Source: an uncultured Clostridia bacterium (GTDB lineage Bacteria; Bacillota; Clostridia; TANB77; CAG-508). From it: a stretch of DNA of 64,000 nucleotides. Below are positions 16,009 through 25,226 of the stretch, piece by piece. The stretch is taken from the NCBI GenBank assembly GCA_934177485.1, contig CAKPPF010000001.1:1-64000 (forward strand), in the 5' to 3' direction. Every line of letters starts with the position of its first letter. Within the stretch, counting starts at the first letter, position 1. The translations under genes were made by a program, and so were the position numbers. The notes below the pieces were generated by a model that ran no database searches, had not been told where the DNA came from, and saw only the letters and a program-made list of their open reading frames with translations.

Positions 16009-16737
16009 ATGTCAGTATTTACCTATAAATATAAAATTAAGTATTCAGATATTGGAACAGAAAATAAGCTTACCTTACAAGCACTTTTAGCAGTATTGCA
16101 AGAAGCAGCAACTGAACATTCTGATGTTTCAGGCTATAGCATAAATAATGTAGAACAAACTAATTGTACTTGGTTAGTATTAAATTGGAAAGTTCAAATG
16201 ATGTCAAAGCCTCATTTAAACGAATGTTTAACTATTAATACTTGGCCAAGAACTTTTGAAAAAATGTATTCTTATAGAGATTTTGAAGTCTTCGATGAGA
16301 AAAACAATTTAGTAGCAATTGCTTCTTCTAAATGGTTACTTATTGATGCTACAACTAAAAAAATTAAAAGAATAACTCCAGAAATATCTATAGCTTATGG
16401 TGGTACTTATAGTAAGAAAGTATTTGATACCCCAATTAATGAAAAACCTAGTGTTCCAAATAATTTGGAGTTAAATTTTAATTATGAAATTCAACGAAGA
16501 GATTTAGACACAAATGGGCATGTTAATAATTTGCACTATTTAGATTTTGCTTTTGAAACATTACCAGAAGATATTTACACAACTTGTAATTTTGAAAATT
16601 TAGAAATATTTTATAAAAAAGAAATCAAGTATAAAGAAATAATTAATTGCTATTATTCTCTAGAAAATAATGAACATATTATAACTATAAAAAATAATGA
16701 TGACTCTGTATTACATTCAATTATTAAATTATATTAG
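16009..16737 (+). CDS. Acyl-ACP thioesterase (FatA/FatB type)
   Basis: A 242-residue double hot-dog protein of the acyl-ACP thioesterase family, which releases fatty acids from acyl carrier protein. The first hot-dog has the LQEAATEHS helix and WLVLNW strand. The second has RRDLDTNGHVNNLHYLDF, with the conserved D-x-N-x-H-V-N-N catalytic arrangement. A TATAAT at 15971-15976 and a strong AGGAGG before ATG 16009 support expression as a single gene. The 255 bases upstream contain only repeat-like sequence and no gene. Confidence 0.93.
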   Translation: MSVFTYKYKIKYSDIGTENKLTLQALLAVLQEAATEHSDVSGYSINNVEQTNCTWLVLNWKVQMMSKPHLNECLTINTWPRTFEKMYSYRDFEVFDEKNNLVAIASSKWLLIDATTKKIKRITPEISIAYGGTYSKKVFDTPINEKPSVPNNLELNFNYEIQRRDLDTNGHVNNLHYLDFAFETLPEDIYTTCNFENLEIFYKKEIKYKEIINCYYSLENNEHIITIKNNDDSVLHSIIKLY

Positions 16738-16757
16738 AAATTGAATTTAGTAATATT

Positions 16758-16794
16758 TTAGAGCAAAGCGACTTTAGTCACTTTGCTCTCTTTT
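16758..16794. terminator. Bidirectional terminator between thioesterase and spoIIE
   Basis: AGAGCAAAGCGAC (from 16760) pairs with GTCACTTTGCTCT (to 16789) with a single internal mismatch, and is followed by TCTTTT on the plus strand. The two flanking genes converge on it. Confidence 0.8.
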
Positions 16795-16796
16795 CA

Positions 16797-19265
16797 TTAT
16801 CTTTTCATTATTTTTGTAACAATAACAGTCATATCATCTTTTGCTTTTCCGTAACCATTATCAATAGCTTCTTTTAATAATATATCTGCTATTTTTTGAG
16901 CGTTTGTGCTCTCAATATTTTCTAACAAATCTTTTACCCATAATTCCTTATTGGTATATTCTTCATTAGATTCAACTATTCCGTCACTACATAATACAAT
17001 TATATCGTTATTTTCAATATCTCTATCATATACTACTAAGTCAATTTTGTCTAAAATTCCAGCAGGTAATGCAATGCTTTTTATTATATCTACATTTTTA
17101 TTATTTTTTATAAATGTTGGTGCTGCTCCATTTTTTATGTATTCAACATTTCCTTTATATAAGTCTAATACCATAATATCAAGTGTTGCATATGTTTCGT
17201 CTTTTATATTTGAAGAAATTGTATTATTTATTAATTCTATTGAATTTTCTTTGTCAAATCCAGTAGAAAGTAATCTGCCTAGCATCTTTATTGCTATCTG
17301 GCTTGATTTTCTTGCTATTGGTCCAGAACCCATCCCATCACTTATCGCTAATAAATATTTTCCATCCTCAAGTGATATTTGTAAATTACTATCTCCTGAA
17401 ACTGACTCTCCATCTTTATTTGTCTTTGCAATTCCAATTTGCATTCCATATTTATCTTTTGATATATATGTTTGATAGCACATATTTTGATTTTGTTTTA
17501 TTCCACAATTTTCTTTTTTTATTACAATATCCTCATTTAAAGTTTGAGTTAATATTTCCTCAATTTTTTTAGTAGGGCATTCTATTAATTTATTATCATC
17601 GCAAGTATTTAGAAATACCTTTATAATATATCTACCACTTGTTTCTTGTTTTATATTTAAGTCTAGTATATTAATTTTTCTTTGTTTACATTTTAAAATA
17701 ATCTCTTGCTTTTTATCTAAGAAATTATCATTTTCTTTTTCTTCCATACTATTTGCAATGTTATCTATAACTTTTGAAACCCCATCTAATTGCATTGATA
17801 CATTTCTATTTGTCTCATTTATTTTAGCTGCCATAACTAAGTTCATTTTGCTTGCTTTATATGCGTCATTTACAATATCTACAACTTGAGCAATATTTTT
17901 TTCTATTTTTAAAGATATTTCATAATTATCAAATCCAATTATATAGTTATTATGATTTTTAAATATCTCTAAAATTGCTTCTCTATCTATTCTTTCTTTT
18001 TTTAGTAAATATTCATATATATCATTTACAATTGTTTCGTCTTCATCAATTAAATCCGAATACAAAATATTGTCTGGTATTTGTCTTACTGCTCCTTGAA
18101 ATTCTTCTAAGAATATTTCTTTTCTTTCGTCAATTTCTTCTTTATTTTCTATAGCTGTTGCTTCTTTATATGTATTTGACATTTCTTTAATTACATCAGA
18201 TACATCATTTAATTTATCTGCAGCAACTTTACTCTCTTGTAATCTATATCTAGCTCCCTCTGGCAATATATTATCTCTTCCAAATAAATCAGATACATTT
18301 ATTTCTACCTTATTTGGAATTAATATAAGTGCCAAAGATGCAACAAGTATTTCTTTAAAGCAAATCAGTTCAACAACTTGTCCATTATATGTATATGTTA
18401 AAAATAGGTTTCCTGCAATAAATCCTATAATAACTCCTAATTTTCCAAACTTGCTAAGTACTCCAGCAATCATTCCAGACAAAGCAAATGCTGCAATTAA
18501 AATTGGATTAGACGATTTTATAATTCCTAAAACAACTCCTACCGTAACCCCTGAAGTTGTTCCTATTAGTATGCCATTTTTCCATCCTAATATTAATACC
18601 AATAATATACTTATTATATTACTAATTTGTAGCCCTACAATTTTAAGTTCTCCCAAACATGTTGATGCTATTGATATTAATAGGGTTGCTCCCATAACTT
18701 CTTCTATTGAAAATACTTTTTTATCTTTTATTTCATTAATAACAATTAATGATTTACTAAAAATTTTATAAAATATATATGCTGATATTCCAGATACAAT
18801 TGCCATTAGCAAATCATATACTAAGAATTGCCCAAAAATGAATTTTACTACTTGTCCTAAAAGCACAGAAATAAAAACATATTTTCCAAGTTTTATTTTT
18901 TCTGTTTCGTATTCTAACAATAATTTTTTAGGTTTAAATATTAAAATTAAACAAACTAGTATGGCACTTGTAAAAACATACGATAATAAGCCAGCTGTCT
19001 GAAATTTTAATAGTGTACCTATCATTGTTACAACAAATAATACACCAACAGGTATGCTATTACTTATTGCAGCAGCAAATATTGCAATTGCAAATAATGA
19101 AAAATTTGCTTGCATTCCAGTTGTACAAGATAGCATAAATGAAATAACATATAGTAAAATACTTTTAATATTTACTGTATTTTTTAATATATCTATTATA
19201 TTTTTTTTATTAACATTAATATTTTCATTTTCTTCTGTATAATCTTTTGAAATATTTTGAAACAT
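16797..19265 (-). CDS. spoIIE: Stage II sporulation protein E, SpoIIE
   Basis: An 822-residue protein from ATG 19265 (AGGAGAG upstream; a TTG two codons earlier is also possible). About ten membrane segments fill residues 30-320, then a helical regulatory region, then a PP2C phosphatase domain from about 600. The metal-binding DGMGSG lies at about 643-648, with a second SDGIVE and a DDMTV motif near the end. In spore formers SpoIIE dephosphorylates the anti-anti-sigma factor SpoIIAA to release sigma-F in the forespore and localises to the polar septum. The gene is monocistronic. Its presence indicates a sporulation programme together with spoIIR and cwlD in this window. Confidence 0.95.
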   Translation of the reverse strand: MFQNISKDYTEENENINVNKKNIIDILKNTVNIKSILLYVISFMLSCTTGMQANFSLFAIAIFAAAISNSIPVGVLFVVTMIGTLLKFQTAGLLSYVFTSAILVCLILIFKPKKLLLEYETEKIKLGKYVFISVLLGQVVKFIFGQFLVYDLLMAIVSGISAYIFYKIFSKSLIVINEIKDKKVFSIEEVMGATLLISIASTCLGELKIVGLQISNIISILLVLILGWKNGILIGTTSGVTVGVVLGIIKSSNPILIAAFALSGMIAGVLSKFGKLGVIIGFIAGNLFLTYTYNGQVVELICFKEILVASLALILIPNKVEINVSDLFGRDNILPEGARYRLQESKVAADKLNDVSDVIKEMSNTYKEATAIENKEEIDERKEIFLEEFQGAVRQIPDNILYSDLIDEDETIVNDIYEYLLKKERIDREAILEIFKNHNNYIIGFDNYEISLKIEKNIAQVVDIVNDAYKASKMNLVMAAKINETNRNVSMQLDGVSKVIDNIANSMEEKENDNFLDKKQEIILKCKQRKINILDLNIKQETSGRYIIKVFLNTCDDNKLIECPTKKIEEILTQTLNEDIVIKKENCGIKQNQNMCYQTYISKDKYGMQIGIAKTNKDGESVSGDSNLQISLEDGKYLLAISDGMGSGPIARKSSQIAIKMLGRLLSTGFDKENSIELINNTISSNIKDETYATLDIMVLDLYKGNVEYIKNGAAPTFIKNNKNVDIIKSIALPAGILDKIDLVVYDRDIENNDIIVLCSDGIVESNEEYTNKELWVKDLLENIESTNAQKIADILLKEAIDNGYGKAKDDMTVIVTKIMKR

Positions 19266-19653
19266 TATCAATTACTCTCCTAAACATCTTAAATTTCATA
19301 AATATTATAAGACGTTATTTTTAAATTGTTTGTCGTATTTGGCTATTACTTTAAAAAAGTTTTCTGTTTTTTTTGATTTATATTTTAATTATAATTGTAA
19401 TTTCAAAAAAATTAAACAAATTATGTATATTATTTTACTATATTTTGTCGTTTTTTTCAATACATATAAATATTTTTCTAGTCACTGTTTTATTCAGTAA
19501 TGATTTACTTAAAATTAGTTAGTTTCAATATTGGGCAAGCATAAAATTTAAATTTTCTTATTTGTTCTTGCCCGATTTGAGTTTTCGACTAAAGGGAGAA
19601 AATATCAAAGTGCTAGCGATTGTAGCTTTTTATATAATAGAAAAGTATTACTT
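19266..19653. repeat. Intergenic region with hairpin repeats upstream of spoIIE
   Basis: No gene in 388 bases. The part near 19270-19480 should hold the spoIIE promoter. A hairpin GGGCAAG (19533-19539) with CTTGCCC (19567-19573) is followed by a block AGCGATTGTAGC at 19615-19626 and an inverted TTTTATATAAT...ATTATATAAAA pair (about 19628-19669). The same block and palindrome type recur at 25127-25183. Confidence 0.45.
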
Positions 19654-20370
19654 TCATATTATATAAAAATAATCCATTATTCCATTATATATTCCCCAAG
19701 CTATTCTATTTTGATAATTATCATCTTGCAATAATTTTTCTTCTTCTGGATTTGATAAAAAACCACATTCAATTATAGAAATTGGTATTTCAACATGTTC
19801 TATTATATATTTTCCGGTTATTTTTAAAGCCTCTCTTTTATTTTCCTTTTGAATGCTTGCATTTAATTCTTCTTGTATACTTTTAGCGAGTTCTTCACTT
19901 TTTTCATCATTTGTTTTAAAAAAACTTTGCCATCCAAAATACTGACTTTGTGGTATTTTATTCAAATGTATTGACACAAAAATATCAGCACTTGATGAAT
20001 TTCCAATTTTCACTCTATTTTTTATATCAGATACCTTTTTTTCTCTTAATGTTTTAGAATTTAAATCATAAATTCCTTCCTCATCTGATCTTGTTAAAAT
20101 AACATTACATCCGCTTTGCTCTAATAAATATTGAACTTTCTTTGTTATTTTCAAATTAATACTCGCTTCACTAATTCCATTTGAACTTTCTGCTCCTTCA
20201 TCTGGTTTACCATGCCCAGCATCTAATACAACCGTTTTATTACTTACAGGCAAACTAACAGTTTCTATAGTTTTATTTTCACTTAAAATTGCAGTATAAA
20301 TTGTTATGCCTCCAATTAAAAGAAACATTGTTGATACAAAATAAATCATTTTTCTTTTTAAATAAAACAT
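19654..20370 (-). CDS. cwlD: N-acetylmuramoyl-L-alanine amidase, CwlD-like
   Basis: A 238-residue Amidase_3 protein with an N-terminal membrane segment (about 7-27). Zinc ligands appear in order: LDAGHGKPDEG (His), SEASIN with a Glu, FVSIHLNK (His), and the catalytic Glu in SIIECGFLSN. CwlD trims peptides from muramic acid before muramic-delta-lactam formation in spore cortex; germination depends on it in Bacillus. The ribosome site GAGGTG (20381-20376) lies inside the 3' arm of a terminator-like hairpin of the upstream prs gene, an unusual control point. Confidence 0.88.
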   Translation of the reverse strand: MFYLKRKMIYFVSTMFLLIGGITIYTAILSENKTIETVSLPVSNKTVVLDAGHGKPDEGAESSNGISEASINLKITKKVQYLLEQSGCNVILTRSDEEGIYDLNSKTLREKKVSDIKNRVKIGNSSSADIFVSIHLNKIPQSQYFGWQSFFKTNDEKSEELAKSIQEELNASIQKENKREALKITGKYIIEHVEIPISIIECGFLSNPEEEKLLQDDNYQNRIAWGIYNGIMDYFYII

Positions 20371-20371
20371 A

Positions 20372-20408
20372 AAAACACCTCGCTATTAATTAATATGCGA
20401 GGTGTTTT
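20372..20408 (-). terminator. Terminator/attenuator hairpin between prs and cwlD, containing the cwlD ribosome site
   Basis: AAAACACCTCGC (20372-20383) pairs perfectly with GCGAGGTGTTTT (20397-20408) around an A/T loop. On the minus strand the 3' arm GCGAGGTGTTTTT supplies both the T run of a terminator and the GAGGTG Shine-Dalgarno of cwlD, whose ATG follows at once. Confidence 0.75.
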
Positions 20409-20412
20409 GTTT

Positions 20413-21360
20413 TTATTTATCATATTCGAATAAATCCCCTAAAGGCTTTTCTTCATTTAATCTTTTTATTGCTTCTGCAAATAATGGTTCTATATGAACA
20501 ATTTTTATTTTTTCAATTTGTTTTTCTTTTTCAACAGGAACTGTACTTGTTACTACTAATTCCTTAATTGCGGAATTTTTTATTCTTTCAATTGCTGGTC
20601 CTACTAAAATTCCATGTGTTGCTCCAGCATAAATTTCTTTTGCTCCATGTTCTTTTAAAATATTTGCAGCTTCAACTAATGTACCTGCTGTGCTTACTTC
20701 ATCATCAAAAATTATTGCTGTTTTTCCTTTAACATCTCCAATTATATTTGTTGCTACGGCATTATCATTGTTCGATTCCCTCCTCTTGTCTATTAATGCT
20801 AGTGGGCATTCAAAAAATTTAGAGTATTTATATGCTTTTTTTGAGCTTCCTGCATCAGTTGCCACAACAACCATATCTTCTATATTTTTTTCTTTAAAAT
20901 AATTCTGTAATAAATATTTTCCTGTAACAATATCACATACAATATCAAAATATGCTTGAATTGCGGGATTATGCAAGTCACATGTTAGTACCTTATCTAC
21001 TCCCGCTGCTTCTAATAATTTTGCCATTAATTTTGCTGTTACTGGAACTCTTGATTGATCTTTTTTATCTGATCTTGAATACATATAGTATGGAAGCACT
21101 GCAGTTACTCTTTTTGCTCCAGCTCTTTTAGCAGTTTCTATTGTTATTAGTAATTCCATTATTCTTTCATTAACTGGTGGTTCTGTTGTCTGTACAATAT
21201 ATACATCCTTGCCTCTTACCGTTTCTTTTATTTGTACAAATGAGTTATCATTTGCAAATTTAAAAGAATTAATTTTTCCCGCTTCTAGTCCTAACTTTTC
21301 ACATATTCCATTTGTGAATTCTTCTGCTGAATTGCATGCAAATATTTTAATGTTCTCCAT
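20413..21360 (-). CDS. prs: Ribose-phosphate pyrophosphokinase (PRPP synthetase)
   Basis: A 315-residue type I PRPP synthetase. It makes PRPP from ribose 5-phosphate and ATP for nucleotide, histidine and tryptophan synthesis. Visible motifs: the metal-binding CDLHNPAIQAYFD, the catalytic flexible-loop region RRESNN, and the PRPP loop FDDEVSTAGTL near 225. Against typical Prs, the DLHAGQIQGFF motif is changed to DLHNPAIQAYF and the VSPD loop reads VATDAG, so this belongs to a divergent clade. A second canonical copy elsewhere is possible. It is the first gene of a unit ending in the cwlD attenuator. Confidence 0.9.
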   Translation of the reverse strand: MENIKIFACNSAEEFTNGICEKLGLEAGKINSFKFANDNSFVQIKETVRGKDVYIVQTTEPPVNERIMELLITIETAKRAGAKRVTAVLPYYMYSRSDKKDQSRVPVTAKLMAKLLEAAGVDKVLTCDLHNPAIQAYFDIVCDIVTGKYLLQNYFKEKNIEDMVVVATDAGSSKKAYKYSKFFECPLALIDKRRESNNDNAVATNIIGDVKGKTAIIFDDEVSTAGTLVEAANILKEHGAKEIYAGATHGILVGPAIERIKNSAIKELVVTSTVPVEKEKQIEKIKIVHIEPLFAEAIKRLNEEKPLGDLFEYDK

Positions 21361-21506
21361 TTTTTCCTCCTTTTATTAAAATAATTTTAAACTAGTAACT
21401 TAGGTTACCAATTATTTTTAGTTAATAGTTAATGGCTTAAAATAATACCATCACATCTTTCAATTTCATAATACGTAAAAATCTTCGATTTTTTATATAC
21501 AACTAT

Positions 21507-21542
21507 AAAAGGTTAAAGTTCTTTATAGAACTTTAACCTTTT
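21507..21542 (-). terminator. Terminator of the GGDEF gene, overlapping its 3' end
   Basis: AAAAGGTTAAAGTTCT (21507-21522) pairs perfectly with AGAACTTTAACCTTTT (21527-21542). The last codons and stop of the minus-strand gene lie in its 5' arm. Confidence 0.85.
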
Positions 21543-22459
21543 CTTCTATTTATTGCATATGCACTTCCAGATTGTGTTTTTGCTAAGTGTTTTACTTGTG
21601 CACCAACTTCTCCTATTTCTAGTGGATTTGAATATTCCCCTGGCTCAACTATAACTACTCCAATAGAAATTGATGTTATTGGAAATTGTTCTATTATTCC
21701 TCTTCTATTTGCTACTTCTAAATACCCTCTTTCAATATCCTCTTGATTTAAATAATCTGTTATATGCTCATCAAATTTTGAAATTATTTCTTGACACAAT
21801 TTTTCATAATCCACATTCGAGATTATACCAACAAAGTCATCTCCACCTATATGTCCTACAAATGAATCCTCTAGCTTATATGCATTCATAGTTTTTAAAA
21901 TAGTTTTAGCTGTATATTTAATTACCTCGTCTCCCTTTAGAAATCCATATGTATCATTATATTCCTTAAAATTATCTAAGTCGAAATATAATATTGCAAA
22001 TTTTTCCTTTTTTAATAGTTTCTTTCTAAGTTCAACTTGTATTTGTAAGTTACCAGGTAATCCTGTAAGTGGGCTAACTTTTCTATTACTTGCCATTAAT
22101 CTTATTATATTTTTTATTGTATAATAAAAATAATCTTCATCTATTGGAACTTTAATAAAATATTCTACACTACTTTTTAAAATTTCTATTCTATGTTCTT
22201 TATTAATATCAGAACTAACTACAACTATTGGAGTAATCGAGTTTTCACTTTCTTTTCTGATAAAATCACATATATCAATTATGTTGTTTTTTATATTATC
22301 TTCGTTTATTATTATTAGATCTGGTATAGTTTTTATTTTCTCCTCAAGATTCTCAGAATTAATACTATTGTATATATAATCTTTTTCATTTTTAAATATT
22401 TTTTCAAGTCGTTGTACTAATTCATTTCCATCTTCTATAACAACAATTTCCTGATACAT
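21533..22459 (-). CDS. Receiver-like plus GGDEF-domain protein (degenerate diguanylate cyclase)
   Basis: A 308-residue protein. Residues 1 to about 120 have a response-receiver shape (VVIEDGNEL start, KVPID loop), but the phosphoacceptor strand reads IIINEDN instead of ending in Asp. Residues 130-305 form a GGDEF domain (LTGLPGNLQIQ, FDLDNFKEYND). The signature is GGDDF at about 205-209, so the catalytic Glu is Asp. It may be a weak cyclase or a c-di-GMP or GTP sensor. It lies 24 bases downstream of the Ig-like membrane protein gene and is probably co-transcribed with it. Confidence 0.85.
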   Translation of the reverse strand: MYQEIVVIEDGNELVQRLEKIFKNEKDYIYNSINSENLEEKIKTIPDLIIINEDNIKNNIIDICDFIRKESENSITPIVVVSSDINKEHRIEILKSSVEYFIKVPIDEDYFYYTIKNIIRLMASNRKVSPLTGLPGNLQIQVELRKKLLKKEKFAILYFDLDNFKEYNDTYGFLKGDEVIKYTAKTILKTMNAYKLEDSFVGHIGGDDFVGIISNVDYEKLCQEIISKFDEHITDYLNQEDIERGYLEVANRRGIIEQFPITSISIGVVIVEPGEYSNPLEIGEVGAQVKHLAKTQSGSAYAINRRKG

Positions 22460-22483
22460 TGTTTTTTCCTTTCTATCTTTAGT

Positions 22484-23452
22484 TTAATTAGTTGGTTTGT
22501 ATTCGTATTTCCAAAGAGATGTGTTTTCTCCACCACTCTTAGTTTTTGCAACAATTTTTAAGTAATTCATACCTTCTACCATATTTACTTTGTAATGAAC
22601 TTTATTAGTTTCTCCAAAAGTACTTTCAGCAGTCATATTAAATGTTTCTCCATTAAAAGTAAATACAACTGAAGCAATATTTTCAACAGCTTCTACTGTA
22701 AAATGTAATTCGTTTCCCTGTACCACAACTTCTGGATTTTTAGGTTTAGTTACACCTCTTATCTCAAGACTGTTTTCGGTTTTATTATTGTTTATATCAA
22801 CAGCTACTATTTTTAAAGTATTTTGTCCTATTGGAATTTCTACATTTTTTTCAAATTTTGTTTTGTCTTCATAAGTAGCCATATCATCCTTATTTTCAGG
22901 ATCCGAATTCCATCTATAAGATACATAAGCCAAATCTACTTTTGATGTTACTGAAATTTTAATATTTTTTCCAACTTGTGTCGGAGTAATAATAGGTTTT
23001 GTTTGTTCTATACTATAATTTTCTTGTCTTTTAGTTTCATGTCCATTTGAATCTACTACTGATAGATTTAAAATATTGTCACCTGCAGGAATATTTATTC
23101 TTTCTTCTATTGATGTTTTTCCTGATTCCTCAATAGTTTCTGATGATTGGTTGTTCCAATTATATATTAAATGGGCTATTGGTGTTTCGCTTTCTATATT
23201 TATTACTAATTGATTATTTTCTTTATCCTCTGTAAGTGTTATTGTTGGCTCTTTTACACCAATTACTGGGTTATCTGGTTTAACCGGTTTATTTATCTGT
23301 CTTAAATATATTGAATATGCTCCTTGTCCCAGTAAAATAGCACCAAAAATTAAAATTGCAATAGCAAAAAATAATACAATTTTTTTAATATCTATTGTAC
23401 TAGATGATCTATAATTATTTTTTTTCTCTTCCACTTGTAATATTTGGTTCAT
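22484..23452 (-). CDS. Membrane-anchored Ig-like-domain protein
   Basis: A 322-residue protein: a cytoplasmic N-terminus rich in charged residues, a membrane segment at about 27-48 (IVLFFAIAILIFGAILLGQG), then an extracellular part of three repeated beta-sandwich units of about 85-90 residues. Each repeat carries a signature such as IPAGDNILNLSVVDSNG, IPIGQNTLKIVAVDINN and MVEGMNYLKIVAKTKSG. The repeats resemble bacterial Ig-like modules. No enzyme motif is present. It lies between the WalK-like kinase and the GGDEF gene, all on the minus strand, and may be part of their envelope-sensing context. Confidence 0.7.
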   Translation of the reverse strand: MNQILQVEEKKNNYRSSSTIDIKKIVLFFAIAILIFGAILLGQGAYSIYLRQINKPVKPDNPVIGVKEPTITLTEDKENNQLVINIESETPIAHLIYNWNNQSSETIEESGKTSIEERINIPAGDNILNLSVVDSNGHETKRQENYSIEQTKPIITPTQVGKNIKISVTSKVDLAYVSYRWNSDPENKDDMATYEDKTKFEKNVEIPIGQNTLKIVAVDINNNKTENSLEIRGVTKPKNPEVVVQGNELHFTVEAVENIASVVFTFNGETFNMTAESTFGETNKVHYKVNMVEGMNYLKIVAKTKSGGENTSLWKYEYKPTN

Positions 23453-23525
23453 ATTTTTCCTCCAAATTATGTTTTAATTATAACATATTACTAAGTTTTC
23501 TGTAAAGATAATACTACCTAAATAT

Positions 23526-24944
23526 TTAGACTTTTGTTGGTATTCTAATTACAACTTCTGTTCCTTTTCCCTTTTGACTTTTTATATCTATTGATCCATT
23601 ATTTTTATCTAGAATCTCTTTTGCTATTGAAAGTCCTAGACCTGTTCCACCCATTTGTCTTGTACGAGCTTTATCCACTCTATAAAATCTTTCAAATATT
23701 CTAGATAAATCCTCCTCCGGTATTCCTAATCCATTATCAATAACTTTTATATATGCATCATTATATACAAACCCAACATATATTTTTATATTTCCACCAT
23801 CAGGAGTATATTTTATACTATTTGTTAATATATTTAAAACTACCCTTTCAATTCCTTCTTTATCTGCATATACTTTAGGAACATCTGCAGTTACAAAGCA
23901 CTCAACTTTGTGTTTCTTTTTATCTATTTCTATTTGAACTTTTTCTTGGCACTGTTTTACAAGTTCTCCTAAATCAAATCTTACTTTCTCTTGCAAAATT
24001 TGATTATTATCAAATCTTGATAAAGTTAATAAATCTGTTACTAATTTAGCCATACGTCTTGCTTCTTCTGCTATAACATTTAAGAACTTATTTTGTGTGT
24101 CTTTGTCATATTCCCCTTCTAATAGAGTATCTGCATACCCCATTATTGAGGTTATTGGTGTTTTTAATTCATGTGATACATCTGCAACAAATTCTTTTCT
24201 CATGTTATCTAATTTAACATGTTCTGTAATATCTTGAATTAAAACCATAATTCCAGATGGTCTATCATTTTCATCTTTGAATTGTGCAAAAAACATATTT
24301 AATGTTTTATCTCCAATTGTTACTTTTTGTTCTGATGATGTCCAATTTTCTAAGTATATTATCTTTTCCATATTTATATCTAAATGAATTTTTCTATTAA
24401 ATATACTATTAAAATCTCTATCTTTAGGCAATAATTGCAATAGTCTGGTAGCTGCTTGATTTACTAAAATTACCTCACCTTCCATATTAAATGCTATTAT
24501 TCCGTCTGTCATATGTAAAATAATTGTTTCAATTTGTTTCTTTTGTCTTGTCATTTCATTTAAGTTTTCTTTTAATTCTTCTGTCATCATGTTAAAAGCA
24601 TTAACAACTTCATCATCATCTTTAGAATTTTTATTTTTTTCTATTTTATTATCATTTGATACCATTTTTTCTGCATCTGATATTAATTTGGTTATAGGTC
24701 TACTTAGTATTTGAGAAAACAATATAATCATGATTATGCATACAACAGAATAAACTACATCTAAAATTATCGTTAATTTATATGTATATGCAATTTTATT
24801 TTCTATTTCATTTAAGGAATTTTCTACAATTTGTGTTTTTATTTCATTTAAATTAAATATGTTAATAATTCCCAAACCCGTTATTATAACTAATCCTAAT
24901 ATAAAAAATATTGTTATTATTCTTATATGTGCTTTTTTGAACAT
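23526..24944 (-). CDS. Sensor histidine kinase, WalK/PhoR type
   Basis: A 472-residue kinase with two membrane segments (about 9-28 and 57-77) and a very short external loop, a HAMP linker (80-130), a PAS domain (about 145-240) and HisKA with VSHELKTPI (His258). The HATPase domain has N, G1, F and G2 boxes (NSIKYTP, DNGLGIPEE, FERFYRVD, GGTGLGLS). The architecture is that of WalK, which monitors peptidoglycan synthesis in low-GC Gram-positives. Its partner regulator lies 282 bases upstream, separated by repeat hairpins and a probable terminator. That gap is unusual, since walR and walK are normally adjacent. Confidence 0.9.
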   Translation of the reverse strand: MFKKAHIRIITIFFILGLVIITGLGIINIFNLNEIKTQIVENSLNEIENKIAYTYKLTIILDVVYSVVCIIMIILFSQILSRPITKLISDAEKMVSNDNKIEKNKNSKDDDEVVNAFNMMTEELKENLNEMTRQKKQIETIILHMTDGIIAFNMEGEVILVNQAATRLLQLLPKDRDFNSIFNRKIHLDINMEKIIYLENWTSSEQKVTIGDKTLNMFFAQFKDENDRPSGIMVLIQDITEHVKLDNMRKEFVADVSHELKTPITSIMGYADTLLEGEYDKDTQNKFLNVIAEEARRMAKLVTDLLTLSRFDNNQILQEKVRFDLGELVKQCQEKVQIEIDKKKHKVECFVTADVPKVYADKEGIERVVLNILTNSIKYTPDGGNIKIYVGFVYNDAYIKVIDNGLGIPEEDLSRIFERFYRVDKARTRQMGGTGLGLSIAKEILDKNNGSIDIKSQKGKGTEVVIRIPTKV

Positions 24945-25226
24945 ATCTTACTCCCCTTATTTAAACCAAATACTTTAAAATTAATTTTTTATTAACACAA
25001 GAAAAGTGGCTTTTTTTTAAATATATTCGTAACGGAGCACAGTGTGCTCCATTAAAAATTTATCTTCTGTGTGCGGTATCTTGTGCCTACCCTTTCTGCC
25101 CATGCAATGATAAAATCTCAAAGGCAATAGCGATTATAGCATTTTATATAGTAGGAATTTCGGAGAAATTTCCTACTATATAAAATGGGCTTTAGGGAAT
25201 ACCCCCAAAGCCCCTAATTATTTTAC
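24945..25226. repeat. Hairpin-rich intergenic repeat cluster between regulator and kinase genes
   Basis: Contains a piece of the dispersed repeat (AAGAAAAGTGGCTT at 25000-25013), a palindrome GGAGCACAGTGTGCTCC (25035-25051), the AGCGATTATAGC block (25129-25140) followed by a long hairpin TTTATATAGTAGGAA / TTCCTACTATATAAA (25143-25183), and GGGCTTTAGGG paired with CCCAAAGCCCC (25187-25213). The last is the likely terminator of the response-regulator gene. No gene is present. Confidence 0.55.
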
